Part shown: piece after piece, positions 49,601 to 62,577 of the stretch
Layout: each line of letters opens with the position of its first letter
Position numbering within the stretch: the stretch's first letter is position 1
Origin: Hydractinia symbiolongicarpus
Taxonomy: Eukaryota; Cnidaria; Hydrozoa; Anthoathecata; Hydractiniidae
Assembly: GCF_029227915.1 (NCBI RefSeq)
Contig: NC_079877.1
Location: forward strand, 11,345,351 to 11,409,350
Direction: 5' to 3'
Length of the DNA: 64,000 nt
Position numbers and translations under genes: made by a program
The notes under the pieces: model-generated
The model's database searches: none
Seen by the model: the letters and a program-made list of their open reading frames with translations, nothing else
What the model was told of the DNA's origin: nothing

Positions 49601-50299
49601 TTTAAAGGAAGAGAATTTGTAGAACGAAAATAACAGTAACAAACACACAGAAGGGGAAGGGGGTTGATCATTGATAAGATTATTTATTTAATTAAAAATA
49701 TTTACAAACTCTTTCTTTTCTTAAAGAAGGTATACTTACACTGATATTAGAATACGTTCGAACACAGTGGAAACTATTTGATAATGGACAATTCATAATA
49801 AACCAGCTGTTTTGGTAGAAAGTTCTACGGCGTATTACTAATTTATACCAAATCCTCCATTGCGGAGCATTTACTTTAGTTCTCCAATTGTTCAGAAAAG
49901 TGATCACGTTGTTAATAATTAATTTTTTCACTTGCCACACCAAAAGACGAAAGAAAATTAGGAAAGTAGAAAAATGAGTTCAAGTTTGTAAGCACCGCTT
50001 TTTGAAAACTAGATGAAAGGTAAAAATCAATAAAAACAACTATTTTTGATTTACTTCGTTTTTTAAAAAGAATTTTAGCCTGTTGAAACCTAGCTCCATA
50101 ACATTTCAGATCACAAAAAAAACGACTAGCTTGGTGACACTGGTGAAACCAATTGAACACAAAATAATAATTCAAAATGATTTATTTGTGAAAATAATAG
50201 GTTTTTGTACCGTTTGTACCGTTCAACAGGATAGCTCTGTTATCAACACTCAAAAACTAATAATTTACGTACCGCTACACTAGACTGGTACCTTTCCGT
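46657..50299. other. Intergenic, one MITE but no gene recognised
   Basis: DNA upstream of the GPCR and beyond. Short frames at 46747-47070 (-), 48783-49013 (+) and 49692-50175 (-) have no motif. The receptor promoter should be just above 46656, but no clear TATA or initiator context was picked out. Confidence 0.4.
47177..47308. mobile_element. MITE-like foldback element (about 130 bp)
   Basis: AATAATAGCCGATTACC at the left pairs with GGTAATCGGTTATTATT at the right. The arms continue with CTGTACCGAAAA-AT against AT-TTTTCGGTACAG. The loop holds GCCGATCGAGCTTGC. No coding capacity. Confidence 0.75.
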
Positions 50300-51290
50300 G
50301 TTTCACTAGTCTCGATTGTAAAAAATGGATATTTCTTTCACTTGCCAAATTGCACAGTTATTCATGAGAAAAGTCTTCATCACATTGTAATATAAGTCTA
50401 ATTGCTTTTTTATGAATATGGAATATTCTATTATAAGACTTACGAAGACAGAACATCAAAATGAGAGGACAATAGTTGAACTGGGATTTGACAAATGCAT
50501 TTACCAAGCTTTATAGTTTCCACTCTCAAGTACTTTGACTGATATAACGCTCTTTAGAACACTGGAACCTAAATCGATAGAATGACAAAGGTTGTTTTGG
50601 AGTCCTAGTACAATAAAATGACACTTGTCTTGAAAATTTTCTTGAAACTACGCTGTTACAACCTTTATTTCATCCACCAATTTACGCTATACACAGACAA
50701 GGTTCTTGTCAGAGCAGTACATAGAGTTATCATTAGCAAAATTGCACATATCTAAGTCAGTTAATTTGAAAAGATCATTCATAAATTTAAAAAGATTGAA
50801 TAGCAGATGACCGAGAATTGATCCGTGTGGTATGCCAACTAAAATATTTAAAACGTTTCCAAGAAATGACCAACTTTAACCCTTTGTTTGCTGTCAGATA
50901 AATAGCTAAAAAAAGCATTAGGGCTGATTTCCTGATACCATAACATTTAATTTTAGCTCACAAAAGGTGGTGATTTATTGAATCTTTGCTTAAATTCATC
51001 ACAATCACCGCAACAATTTCACCCTTGTCCAGACACTTTCGCCAATTTTGAACCATTTTCAAGAGTGCGTGTTGAGTGCTAAACATGTTTCGAATGCCAA
51101 AAAAGAAGGAAATTAATTTAGGCTCAATGTATTTAGATAGTTGCCTGAACAAAATCTTTTCAAATAACTTGTAAAATATAGGTAGCACACTTATTGGTCG
51201 ATAATTACCAATTTTGGTTGGATTGTTTTTCTTCAAGTTCGGTGAAACTTCCGCTATTTTTAAAATTCATGAAAACTCAGAAAAAAGAAT
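50300..51290 (-). pseudogene. Non-LTR (LINE) reverse transcriptase relic
   Basis: The frame at 51290-50958 reads KIGNYRPISVLPIFYKLFEK, then STQHALLKMVQNWRKCLDKG, then IVMNLSKD, a LINE RT fingers-palm start in which the catalytic Asp of the DLSKAFD block is Asn (MNLSKD). After stops, GIPHGSILGHLLFNLF and then the catalytic box follow as CNFANDN, where FADDN is expected. Two or more catalytic acids are therefore lost. Further pieces (VKEISIFYNR) run to about 50300. Endonuclease and ORF1 were not seen, so it is 5'-truncated as well as mutated. Confidence 0.82.
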
Positions 51291-51723
51291 AGAAGCATTT
51301 ATCAATGGCTAAATTTATCAATAAGTGATTTTAATATTCTGATAGGAACATCAGCAGTTGACGTAGGATACTTTACGTTTAATTTTGATACTTAGTCAAC
51401 AAGCTACTCTTTCGTAATTCGAACTTTTCATGCGAAACAGATTCATACGACTAAAGCAGTAACACTTGAGTAATGGTTGAATTTATTAATTGCTGGATCA
51501 AGAAAAGTCAACTTGTTCATGTTTTCAAAGCCGAGATTTGTTGCGATGTTAATATAATGATCATTGAAGATGTTAGAAAATAATAGAAAAGGGGAGTTTA
51601 ATCGAGTAAACAAGTTACTATAAAACTTCCGTCATCATTTATGTGCTTGCAACTTAGTCATCAACATCATCATCTCCGTCCAACTCTTTTCTTTTAAAAT
51701 TTTTATGCATACAATTTTGTATA

Positions 51724-51954
51724 CCGACCGACCGACCGACCGACCGACCGACCGACCGACCGACCGACCGACCGACCGACCGACCGACCGACCGACCGAC
51801 CGACCGACCGACCGACCGACCGACCGACCGACCGACCGACCGACCGACCGACCGACCGACCGACCGACCGACCGACCGACCGACCGACCGACCGACCGAC
51901 CGACCGACCGACCGACCGACCGACCGACCGACCGACCGACCGACCGACCGACCG
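51724..51954. repeat. (CCGA)n microsatellite
   Basis: About 58 perfect CCGA units. The long frames through it (PTDR on plus, SVGR on minus) are repeat artefacts. No Helentron end was recognised at its borders, unlike the (CCGT)n tracts. Confidence 0.97.
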
Positions 51955-54674
51955 ATGGTCAAAAATATCATTAATTGTGTGACAGGTTGTTCGAGGATCA
52001 GGAGCAAAAGTGCTACTCTCTATGGGTAAAGCAAAACTAACAAAATTTACTTTTAATGTCGTGAACTCTACTGTCGTGAGTTCTAATACTACGGAATGGA
52101 TTGCTAGATTAGAAAAAGACAAATGTTTTTATTTTATTTTAATCTTTCTAATTAACGTTTTAATTAATTTAATTAATTGATTCAAGTGAAATCTGAAATC
52201 ACTACACTTACTTTACTTTCAAAATTTTAACGAGGATAGGTAGTTTGTAAAATTAAATTCTTCTCAAATCTATTTTTCGCTTGATACAGGAAAATAGATT
52301 TTATTAACTAATTCGTGAAATTAAAGTGAAAGATATTTAGCAACTTCCAGGTATTACCGGCTTTCATTGGGCGCAGTCTGGGCTTGTAAAGCGCTTGTAG
52401 GGACAAATATTTTCACGGTGGTAGCGTAACTAAAAGAAAACAACAGCATTAACAGAAAATTTAACTTGTAACTTTATTCATGGAGGTATAAAATATCTTT
52501 TATATCTCAATGCTTTACTATTGTAACACTAAAATCAAAGAACTATATTTTATCCAAAAGACGCAAAATTTAAGGTTATTAATAACTAAAAACTGTTGAT
52601 TCCATCGTAAGGTAAGCCTAGCTAACAAAAGTCAAGTGTCCGACGTGTTAAACCAGAAAGAAATGTTATTGTTGGCACCACATTGCTAATTTTTATTGAT
52701 ATCTTTAAAAAGTATTGTTCCCAATAATTACTACCACTATATTTTAAAAGTAACCAAGCGCAGTTGTGCAGTTAGCTAGCTGATGAAAGCCAAGTGTAGT
52801 TTAAGCCAATTAGATTTTGTTTGTCTAGCCAGTGCACAAGGACAGAAAAACATCACTGTAACTGCTTTTGTTATTTTATCATTATGTTACCTGTTAGTTA
52901 CATCTACCTTAACCCTAAATATACAAAAAAATTACAATCTATTATCCACAAGAATTTTTACCACAAAGTTCTTCATTTTTTGTCCACAATAAAATTTTCG
53001 TTATTTGACAATACTGATTTTTACTAAATCTTCAGCATCAGCAAAAATGTTTTATGCAAAGCATTTGACATATATAATCTTTTAATGTGATAATGTATAA
53101 ATACTGAGAAGTAATTTTCCTAAAACATACACCAGTCCAGCAAATGAAAAATCATATATATATAAAGACAAATACATATAAAGACACAAAAATTAATTCT
53201 CGCAATAAACTCCAAAACTGTCAGATTAGCCAAAATTAATAAATTGTTTATACAAATTGCTTAGGAATCTAATATTAAAAGGGGGATGGTAGGTCAAAAT
53301 TTTCTGACAGAGATGGAATAAGGTTGGAAAGAAATCATAGCAAAATTACATGAATGTAAGAAAATGTTCTCTTTATACTTATTCACAGGAATTTATTTCA
53401 GCGAATAATTTGTAATCACATGACTGACTTTTGAAAGTTGTTGTGTACTTGTGAGCTAAAGAAAAAAAGCTAAAAAAAAATCATAAAAATTTCTTTCTGT
53501 AAAAATCAATTCTTTTAAAGACTACCTGCATCCCAATTAAAAATTTAAAAAACTTTTAAACTTTTAAATTTTACACCCAACGGAATTGAAGATGGATCTG
53601 TAGATCATTTCCTTATACGTTATCTGAAAATATGTCTTTATTCCACGTCTTTGTCTTCATTGAAACAACAAAATTATAACAGCTATATGAATGTTTGAAT
53701 ATTTTTACTAATTCGCTTTTCATCCGATGATTTCCAATTCAATCACAACAAAGTTATTTTACGAGATGCTAAACCATAAAGTTATGTAGTCGGTGGAGTT
53801 AAATATTCGCTTTAGATAATCACGTAATTAAGACAGTATAAGCTGCTACATATGCAGTTGTGGCATTTTTAATAACCTTTCGTCCAAATTTGACAATGGC
53901 TTTTGATGATTATCCATATCTTGATTCTTTCAGCTTGATATTGGATTATCCATTTTTTCCACTTTCGTTACAATTAGCTAGCTCTAATTCATGTTTGGTT
54001 GTCCTTGTTCTAGGGTAGGGTAGCCATATTTAATTTATACCATGAAGGTTGATTATAAGGAAAAGATGTGTCATGTATTTTTTAACAAGTACTTCAGTCT
54101 ATGCTCACTGTCTCTGAAGCCACATAGCTAAAAAATACCCTTGTACCATCATCCAACTTTGAACTTTGTAAAACTTAATAAGTGTAAGTTTTTCTTACTT
54201 GAAGCGTTTTAATAAAGTTAATATACCACAGAGAGGACTAGCAGCACCATATCAACACGTTATTTAAAAGTTAAACGTTAGTATACAATGTAAAGACTTA
54301 GGAAAGAAAGAACAGAACGTTACACATTTCTGCCTTTTTCCGTATGACACAAATAATTCTTTGTGAGAAAGTGACCGATAATCTTGACTGGGATATCGAG
54401 TCAAACAATAACAGTCTAAATAACAGTCTATTCGTGCCCAGACTGCGCTGTATGAAAGTCGGTAATGAATCATTAATCATATAAGAAACATTTTTCGTTT
54501 TAAAGCTGACATAAATTCATCTTAATCCGTTTTGTACCTAAAAAAATTTCAACTTCTTACTTATGAAAGAGGCATATTCACAAAAAAAATTCTTGCGATA
54601 CATTATCTTTAGGCAAAAAATAGTGCTCAGGAATGCTATCAAGTTTCACGAAAATTCCCGACCAAATTTAACTG
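51955..54674. other. No gene recognised
   Basis: AT-rich DNA. The overlapping frames at 52783-53027 (+) and 54264-54480 (-) have no known motif. Confidence 0.4.
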
Positions 54675-54862
54675 CTATGCCGGGGTTAGTGCGCTGGCAA
54701 AACAAAATGTCATTCCCCCACGTAAAGCACATTTTCCAACTTGAAATGTCCGCATGAAATAAATTGAAACAGAAAGATTGTATAGGTACTCACATTGTGC
54801 ATAAATGACAAGCGCGCACACCAAAGCAGAAATGATAACTTTACATAAAATTCTGCACCTAC

Positions 54863-56160
54863 CTATAGTTAGCGAGCCGACATGATTAACACTAAGCACG
54901 GTAGCCGTAACAAAAAATTGTAGACCAAACACGGAACATATAAAGATCAAACACGCCACAACTAAGAAATCAAGATGGTAGCCACATCCTTTTCGTAGTT
55001 TATTTTCTCGACGGTTTACAATAACTGCAGCGATTTGCTGGTCCATAAATATTAAAATGGTAGCAAGCAGGGCTGTACATAGAAAAAAATTCACATAATT
55101 GTAAACGAAAAGAAAAGCCTCTGAGTAAATAAAAGAGAACGTGTTTTCTTTTTATTCCAAAACACTAGAAACTGCTGCATAAATCAAGTCCTATTCAAAA
55201 ATAAATAATTGCAAAAAAAATTGCAAAATAAGTACCTTAATTGTTAAAGAAAAAATTCTGGCAACTCACAACTCTTCAAAAATTAATTTGACAATAAAGC
55301 AACAATTTTTTGACCACTGCTGATTTTTATTATACATAATACAAGAAGCTGATGCTAAATGAACATTACTTTTCTTACCAGGTGTTATTGCACCAAAGAT
55401 AGTCCACCATGCGTTACCATTAAAAGGCGGTATCAACCAACCTGGACCCTTCAAGGTTGGTGCAAACGTTGTAGGCACATTTAATTTTGGTGTTTCTGTA
55501 CCGATTAAATAGTCTAAGATGAAAACGGATAAGATAGCAATAATAACAGCAAAGTCTGAAACAAACTTGCGTACGGTTTAAGTGGAAAATGTCGTCTCCT
55601 TGAAGCTTTTTAGTTGATATGTTATAATGTACGTAAGGATATGGAGCACAATATTCACAAAGAATACATTGGGTGCGTATTTACAAGCAGGTGTTATAGA
55701 AAATGGTTCCTCGCATTGGTTTAACTTTATTGAAGTGCCCATGGATATGTTACTATAGTTCAAGTAGGGATTCCGAACGCTAACATTGAAAAAGCTAAGG
55801 TTGTTTGGGCCAGGAGGAGCACAATAACATTGATGGGATAAAGATTCTTAATTTTAAACAGCTTTGCAAGACTTTCATACATGAAAATTAATTCTATTAA
55901 CATGGCAAAATTCTCTTTAGTGAACCGGGTTATATAGCATACTAGAAAACTGATATCAAATACAACAAATATGAAAAGTATGATCCCAACCCATATGCCA
56001 GTCCACAAACGGAAGGATATATAATCAAAATTGAAATTCTTGCAGGACTCATATATATCTTTTTAAAAACAAGTACAGGTCCTTTGGAACCAAGTATTGT
56101 TAATGGTTGACCAGAAAACAAACCCCAACCAATATCACAAACATTCCTTGAAAAAATAAG
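54863..56160 (-). pseudogene. SLC4 Na-driven bicarbonate transporter pseudogene fragment
   Basis: SLC4 proteins move HCO3- across membranes. Minus-strand order: GLFSGQPLTILGSKGPVLVF, then ESCKNFNFDYISFRLWTGIW, then CYITRFTKENFAMLIELIF ending YPIN, then CKYAPNVFFVNIV, then TVRKFVSDFAVIIAI, then IGTETPKLNVPTTFAPT and GWLIPPFNGNAWW. A clean intron (donor GTAAGA at 55378, acceptor at 55073) joins this to [20 protein letters not shown] and [16 protein letters not shown] in exon 55072-54863. GQPLTIL, YPIN and TPKL point to the Na-coupled (NBC/NDCBE) branch. Defects: an extra AT in an (AT)n run near 56055 shifts the frame, a second shift follows YPIN near 55770, and an in-frame TAA sits at 55578-55580 just before TVRKF. 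The N-terminal cytosolic domain and the second half of the membrane domain were not found. Confidence 0.88.
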
Positions 56161-56554
56161 AAATATATGTAAAATATATACCATATATCAAAGATTCAAA
56201 GAACAAAATAATCAGTCCAAGAAATTTGGGGGCAAAAATTGTTCCGTTACCCCCGTTGGTAACATGACTTTTTTAGATTAACGTGAACATTTTGTTGTTA
56301 GCCATGTTAGCCAGGAGTAATAATTTTTTGTGTTTTCATTTTGTTTACGAAACATCTGGCCTGACACCAGGGCTTCTTTTAAAGAAAGGATAGATATTTT
56401 GGGAGGAATTCTGAACACGATAAAAGTATTCCTTATTTGACTATATAATTATGATGTTACATTGTGATTCTTTGTTGCTGATAAAAGGAAATACCGTTAA
56501 CAACTAGGATATCCGCTGTGCACAAAAATTGACTCTCTTTGTGGTTTTGGAAAA

Positions 56555-56950
56555 ATGGGACAAGGAGTGGTAAAGTATTATGACAACTTGATTAATCTCC
56601 AAAAAAATTATGAGGGTAAGGAAGCCAAATATTCAAGGAAACGTGAAAGATTAAGTAATGCATTTGCTCCAGCATCTTTACTTTCTATACTAACAGAAGT
56701 ATCGGGTGTTGGTAGTAGTTTTACTGCTGTTGGTATACCTCTTGGAGCTGCCCTGATAAGCGTTGCTACTCTAGTAGCCGCTGTATTATCTACATTAACA
56801 TGTTATTCTTAAAAGTGTAACAAAGATATTACAAAAACTGTTAAGTTATTAGACAAGTTGACCACTTCTGTTGGTAAATTCAAACTACTTAGTAGTAAAT
56901 CATTAACTGATGGTTTTGTCATAGAAACAAAACACAAAAGAAAAAAGTAG
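56555..56950 (+). pseudogene. Small hydrophobic-segment protein of a Maverick/Polinton-like element
   Basis: The ATG at 56555 opens a frame with a basic start (KYYDNLINLQKNYEGKEAKY) and a Gly/Ala-rich hydrophobic segment (VSGVGSSFTAVGIPLGAALI). A TAA stop at 56810 interrupts it. The same frame then continues with KCNKDITKTVKLLDKLTTSV and ends with a Lys-rich tail. From memory of the family, similar small proteins accompany integrases of this type in cnidarian genomes. The role is unknown; a membrane-associated protein is possible. Confidence 0.5.
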
Positions 56951-56998
56951 TGTTTGCCATGAATTGTTGCATGTTTTTTAACTGCTTATATTATAAAT

Positions 56999-57965
56999 AT
57001 GGATGATAAAATCAATCAGATTAACTACTCTAATAGTTGATACTGGAGAGGTAAAAGTGCAATTTGTAAGTTAGCTAAAAATGCTAGTACAACTAATAAA
57101 GAAGCAGAAATATGGCCACTGAAACAACCACTGCATCAAATATATCTACCAGCACCAAAGTTTGTTCGGAAACCTAATTCTTTATATTCGATTTATGCTA
57201 CAACTAATCATACACATCAAACTGATATTATATACTTACCACATGATAAATACAAAAGAAAAACGTAAGTATGCAAGTATGCTCTTTGTGTTGTAGATAT
57301 GGCTAGTAGGTATAACCAGCATATCACTTAACTAGTACAAGTTCCTAAGAAACAGCTGAAGTATTTGAGTGGATATATGCTAATACTGAATCACAATTCC
57401 CCAAAACAAAGATTTGTGATGCTGGTAAAGAGTGTTATGGTGATGTTACTAAATTAATGAACAAGAAAATAACAAAACAATACAATGTGGTGATCCTATT
57501 GAAGACAGAAGTGGAGGTGTTGTTACACAATTTAATAAATAATTAGCAGATAGACTATTTGGTTATCAATACCATAAAAAGTTTTTAGATTTATCAAAAG
57601 GTAATAGAGAATGGGTTAGTAGATTGCAAACTGTAGTCAGTGCTTTGAACAACAAAAAAACAGACTAATTTATGTGAAACCTGTAGATGCTATAAAACAT
57701 ACTTTAATAAAGCAAGGATTTTCACAGCACATTAAAGTTGATAATGAAACATTACTTGATGTTGCTACTAATGTTAGGTATCTAGGGAGGACACATTTCT
57801 GAAAGTAAAAGACGCTAACAATCTACCGTTACAATATGGTCAGTGGATGTATATGAAATAAAAGATAGATACATTAAAAGTAATCAACCAACGTTATATT
57901 ATTTGGATGTTGGTCCTAAGAGATCCTTTGTTTTTGAAGAGTTTCAACCCATTCAGAAACTTTAG
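56999..57965 (+). pseudogene. Maverick/Polinton-type integrase relic
   Basis: Pieces in changing frames follow one integrase from its start to its C-terminus: YWRGKSAICKLAKNAS, IYLPAPKFV, HQTDIIYLPHDKYKRKT, KICDAGKECYGDVTKLM, DRLFGYQYHKKFL, then PTLYYLDVGPKRSFVFEEF at the end. The two Asp residues of the core (TDII and CDAG) remain. The Glu-containing block, usually GIVERFN, reads GVVTQFN. There are numerous stops. This protein class copies into host DNA by a retroviral-like integrase fold; this copy is inactive. Confidence 0.75.
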
Positions 57966-58205
57966 ATATTAGTTTCCATATTCTTTTTATTTCTTTTTGT
58001 CTAGACCGTGTTTTTAATTGTGGAAATATTTTTGCATAATCATTTCTACCCAATACTAGAATATCTTTTTTAGTGTAAAAAAATAATTTATGAAACTCTT
58101 TTTTCTGCTTGGTTTGTTCTTACTATAAAAGCGACTTGCAGCAGTAAATAATTGTCGTACTCGATCACGTTCTTCCATTGTTAGATGTTGAAAAGGTTGA
58201 TTCAT
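57950..58205 (-). pseudogene. Small basic ORF convergent with the integrase, frameshifted
   Basis: Minus strand, from the ATG of MNQPFQHLTMEERDRVRQLF: a helical, basic protein (ASRFYSKNKPSRKKSF). The frame breaks in an A-run near 58080 and continues as KKDILVLGRNDYAKIFPQLK to about 57950. Convergent placement with the integrase suggests it belongs to the same element. Family not recognised; a small DNA-binding protein is possible. Confidence 0.45.
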
Positions 58206-58489
58206 TAATGTAAAATGAATGAAACATATAAGGTACAACGCTCAAGAATGTTGTATGAAGGTACATAAACTGGAATATCGCTAACTACACCACATGTTGG
58301 AAAAACTAGTGTATATGATGTTCTGCTTTATATCTTTTCTACATCGCGTTCACAATCTAACCACAGCTTTTTGGATTGTTCGTTTCAATCATCTTTATCA
58401 TCAGTATCACTATATTATTACCCGGTATAATTAAGTAAGTTTTCATCCCCCAATGCTAACATTTCTTCATCTGTGGGTTTATTTATCTA

Positions 58490-58810
<321 letters not shown>

Positions 58811-59773
58811 TTATTTCCTTGTGTATTTAGACGCATATAAAAAATTCAATGACATCATAACCGTAAACCATGTTTTATTAAAAATGAGATGGAACAGGTA
58901 TCGCAAAAACTTTCAACACATGATTACATCATATGAACCCGACATATGAAAAACATATAGGAGTGATATAAAAGTGAGCTCGTACCCCCAAGTACTATAC
59001 TACTGCAATTGGAAGAAAATTTGACAAAAAATTGTCTTTATATTATAGCTTTTCAACCTATTGATCTTGTCAAAATATTACCCATTATATGTCTTTTTAC
59101 TTCATTCACTAATTTCATTTGTTAGCTAGTTATAAACTGCACAACAGAGAAGCTCAATTGCACACATTTTGATCTTTATTCAGGTGAAACCAGTATTAGA
59201 CAGACGAATTATAGTTCTAGGACCAAAGTGATTAAAAGGGTAGAGCATTTACATGTTATTAAAAAAGCGAGTGAATTACTTTTTTCATGTATATTAATTC
59301 CTTTTAATTATTTTTCCCTTTACGGATCTTACACGTGTCCATGACACTGTCAAAGTTTTGTAGTTCACACGTTAGTGGCACTAAGTACGATAAATTTATC
59401 ATTTTTGATCAACTTTTAAACTGATATATATTTTAAAACTTCATCAAATTATAAACACACAGGAAAGAAATGTTTATTTGTTACTAGGATATAAAAACAA
59501 AGGAACTCAAGGAGTTTTGAATCAATGTATTCCCTTGTGATTTTATATTCTTAAACTTTCAATGTGACTAATTCATTTGTTCATTGTTCATATTTTATAA
59601 AATCTATATACATACAGAATTATTTGCTTATTTGTCACTACGAAATGAAGCAAATATTTCAACTCCGAAAAACCAATGTAGTAACGAAAAATCACATTGA
59701 ATTCGTGTGAAGTCATCGTTATCTTCAGTTTCTTTGAAAGCAATTGGTTGAAGTGACGCAAAACGCTAACAAA

Positions 59774-60118
59774 ATGCTTGTCTATTCAGTATCATCAATT
59801 CTTTTTGCGTTGAATGAAATTCATACGCACGCAAATGTTGAGACAGTTGAGCTTCCAAACAACGTAACATTGACAGCAACATACGCAAGTTTTAAAAAAC
59901 ATGAGAATGTCACAATAATTTGCGTCGAAATTGAAGTTTTAAACGTAAATACCAAAGTTCAATGTTCTTCACAATGCATAAATACAGAAGAATGTAACAC
60001 CTTTGCTATACTCAAGAATACACCACCACCATTCTATTTTGGATTGTTCAAAGGAAATCTTGATTCCAATCATTACTACACCATAGATAATACTGATTTT
60101 GATGTTTATAAAACACAG
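59774..60118 (+). pseudogene. Copy C: solitary PAN-like first exon of the gene A family
   Basis: The ATG at 59774 opens MLVYSVSSILFALNEIHTHA and a 345-nt exon ending CAG|GTGAAC, the same length and phase as in genes A and B. The body keeps VELPNNVTLTATYASFKKHE and QCSSQCINTEECNTFAI. The fourth PAN Cys is Phe (PFYFGLF in place of PFYCGLF), and a new Cys appears in IICVEIEV. No EGF, micro-exon, exon 4 or exon 5 equivalent is visible in the next 3.9 kb. Upstream DNA (59440-59773) matches that of gene A. Probably an orphan exon from an inverted duplication, unless the other exons lie past base 64000. Confidence 0.7.
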
Positions 60119-60715
60119 GTGAACTTTCTAAGTTATTATTCCAATGTTTGGATTTAGTTGCGTTCTGCACATTATTTTCATATATGAATTACACGTATCG
60201 ATTTGTTCACCTTAGATAAATGTTAAGTGGATTATAAAATGTTAAGTGAATTTTTCCACCGGTTTAAATAACTAGTCTTACATACTATGTTGTCTTATAT
60301 ACTTTGTGCGTTCTGGCGTGTGTTATAAATAAAGTAGTTGTATCCTTTATGTAAACCTTTCTTAAAACACCTGTAAAACATGCCGTATATTTAAATCTTT
60401 ATAATTAGTTAGAACAAATCACGTGATAAAAAAATGATTGGATTATCTGGGAAATTTAATGCCAATTTAAACTTACCGTAATAATCTGCCTTCTGACTAA
60501 GCATATGAGATCATAATCACTCTATTATTTTCAGTACTTCACATGAACAATATGGGAATACATTGAAACGAAATAGCTTGCGTTAAATAAAAAATTCCAA
60601 TCAACAAGGTTTATTTTCTAACTAATTTCCATAGACTTTACACAACGTTAAACAAAATACGAAAAAAGTGGCATGCAAAACAATGCCATTCGAAGTAACC
60701 AACAAGTACAATTTC

Positions 60716-61200
60716 TCATAAAATACCTATAGACTTAATTTCACTCTTTAAATCATCAATTGAGGCATTTATCTTTTTACTTTTACTATCAAGTGCTCGC
60801 AATTTATGTTCTAATTTCTTCTTCTCCGTGAAACCAGTAGTCCTTGTGCTTACAATCTTTACATAGAGATCAGAAACTCCGCCTTTTAGCTTTTTTTGGG
60901 TTTCTTGATCTTCCAGATCTAAACAATTTGCTTTAATGTCATCCAAAGTTTTATGGTGAATGTCCATCTGGTTTTCAATTTCTTTAACCCTTTCATCATT
61001 ATGCTGATCGCCTTTTTTAAGACGGTTGATGTCTTCTGTGTTAATATTTACTTTTTTACTTACTTCCTCCACAACTTCTCTTATTTCATCCAAAGCTTTT
61101 TCCTCCTTCTTTAATTTCTTTTTCAATTGCTCTTAATTGCAAACCTTTTTTTCATGCTTGTTGCCATGATAGTTAATAGTTCTTCTTCAGATTTAATTTT
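60716..61200 (-). CDS. Coiled-coil protein fragment, unrecognised
   Basis: About 135 codons without a stop on the minus strand, rich in Glu, Lys and Asp with heptad-like hydrophobics (ALDEIREVVEEVSKKVNINT, RVKEIENQMDIHHKTLDDIK). The frame has no ATG near its upstream end. An ATG at about 61208 in another frame (MIKKIKSEEELLTIMATSMK) leads into an A-rich run, so a frameshift there may separate the real start. It ends with KSEIKSIGIL. Could be a cell gene, an accessory protein of the nearby Maverick-like remains, or a decayed copy. Confidence 0.4.
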
Positions 61201-61209
61201 CTTAATCAT

Positions 61210-62577
61210 TCAGCTTTAAATTTTCCTCACATACCGCTAGCCTTTCCATTATTTGTACAACAGTAGTTTTTAAATGCTTGATTCTTTGTGTCCAATTATA
61301 TTCCTTTTTAAAAACATTAAACGAAATAACTTTCATGTAAAAATAGCTGGTAGTTTAATAGGCTGATCTGGTAAAGAAATTTGTATCATATTCTTTTTTT
61401 CAACAAAACGTTCCTATGTTTCTTTATTTATAACATCCGATTTAACATTTCTATGGCAAAAAAACATACCACAAACGTCGCGAAGGTTAACTTTTTCTCC
61501 ATTTTGTTTTATTATTGGTATACTTTGCGCAAAACATTTTCGCATGTAGAACAAGAAATTTAAAATTAACCTTCATTAGATTTACGATTGAAAATCCGTG
61601 AAAACAGCCCCATTTTTGTTCAAATTTGGTTGTTGCAACTAGGTTGTTGTGGAAAGCGCCTTATCTTAGTATTTTCCTTAACGATCGATTGAGAATGTTA
61701 AATTATATATCCAAAGGTATTAGATTTCCTAATTATTTTTAGCCTAAAAAGGTCTTCTCAAAAAACGGCTAATAACATAATTTTTTGTCTGAAAATCTAC
61801 AATCTCGAAGTTCTTTAATCACACAGCAGATACAAAAAAGACATAGCTATAAATACCTTCATAGGACATTTTTCTTGTTGTGAAAGTGCACATGTCATGA
61901 TTTTTTCGTCACACCCCTTCAGTAATCATATGAAAGGAACATTCTACATTTACATGTGTCTGATAATAAACGAAAAAATAACAAATATTTTATGCTACCA
62001 GGCGCGACGCAATTATAACGGCTAATTTGGATGCTCACAATTTTTTTAGCAAATTCTGTTTGTGATTTAAAAAGGAGAAAATGGTAATATTTTTGAAAAT
62101 ACTGTTATAACAGCCCCCACGCCCACTTCCCCCTCCCTTGTTTCTATAAAACCGCCATAAGTGTTCGGGCATACGGGCAAAAACAAACACCACAGTGAAT
62201 TGGATTTTTGAAGTTATATTTCAACCCTGACCCCGGGCTCTTTGTCTCTTTTTTAACGGAATAGAAAAAAAAAGAGAAAAAAGCCCCGCGATCCAGGATG
62301 CTCACAATCTGCATTTTTTATGTTCATGTGCAACAAACACAAATAAAAAAATTAATAAAAAAATGGAAAATTTTCAAAAAAATCAAAGTTGTCTAACAAC
62401 CATTACGTAAGAAGCGAAATCTGCTAAAACTATTTACTTGTTTATATACCTCCAGAAGTACACCAGGAAAAAAATGAAAACCAAGCAAAACAAATCCAAC
62501 GTTTTTCATTAAGTCATATAAAATCAGCTATTAGTCTATTGCAAACCTTCAAAGTTATACTCAAAATATAAGAGAGC
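61210..62577. other. No gene recognised
   Basis: AT-rich, with pyrimidine/purine patches such as CTCTTTGTCTCTTTTTT facing AAAAAAAGAGAAAAAAG near 62240-62285. This could be a small foldback. Confidence 0.35.

Noticed and set aside
51654-52122. Open frames of SVGR or PTDR repeats
   Set aside because: Artefact of the (CCGA)n microsatellite.
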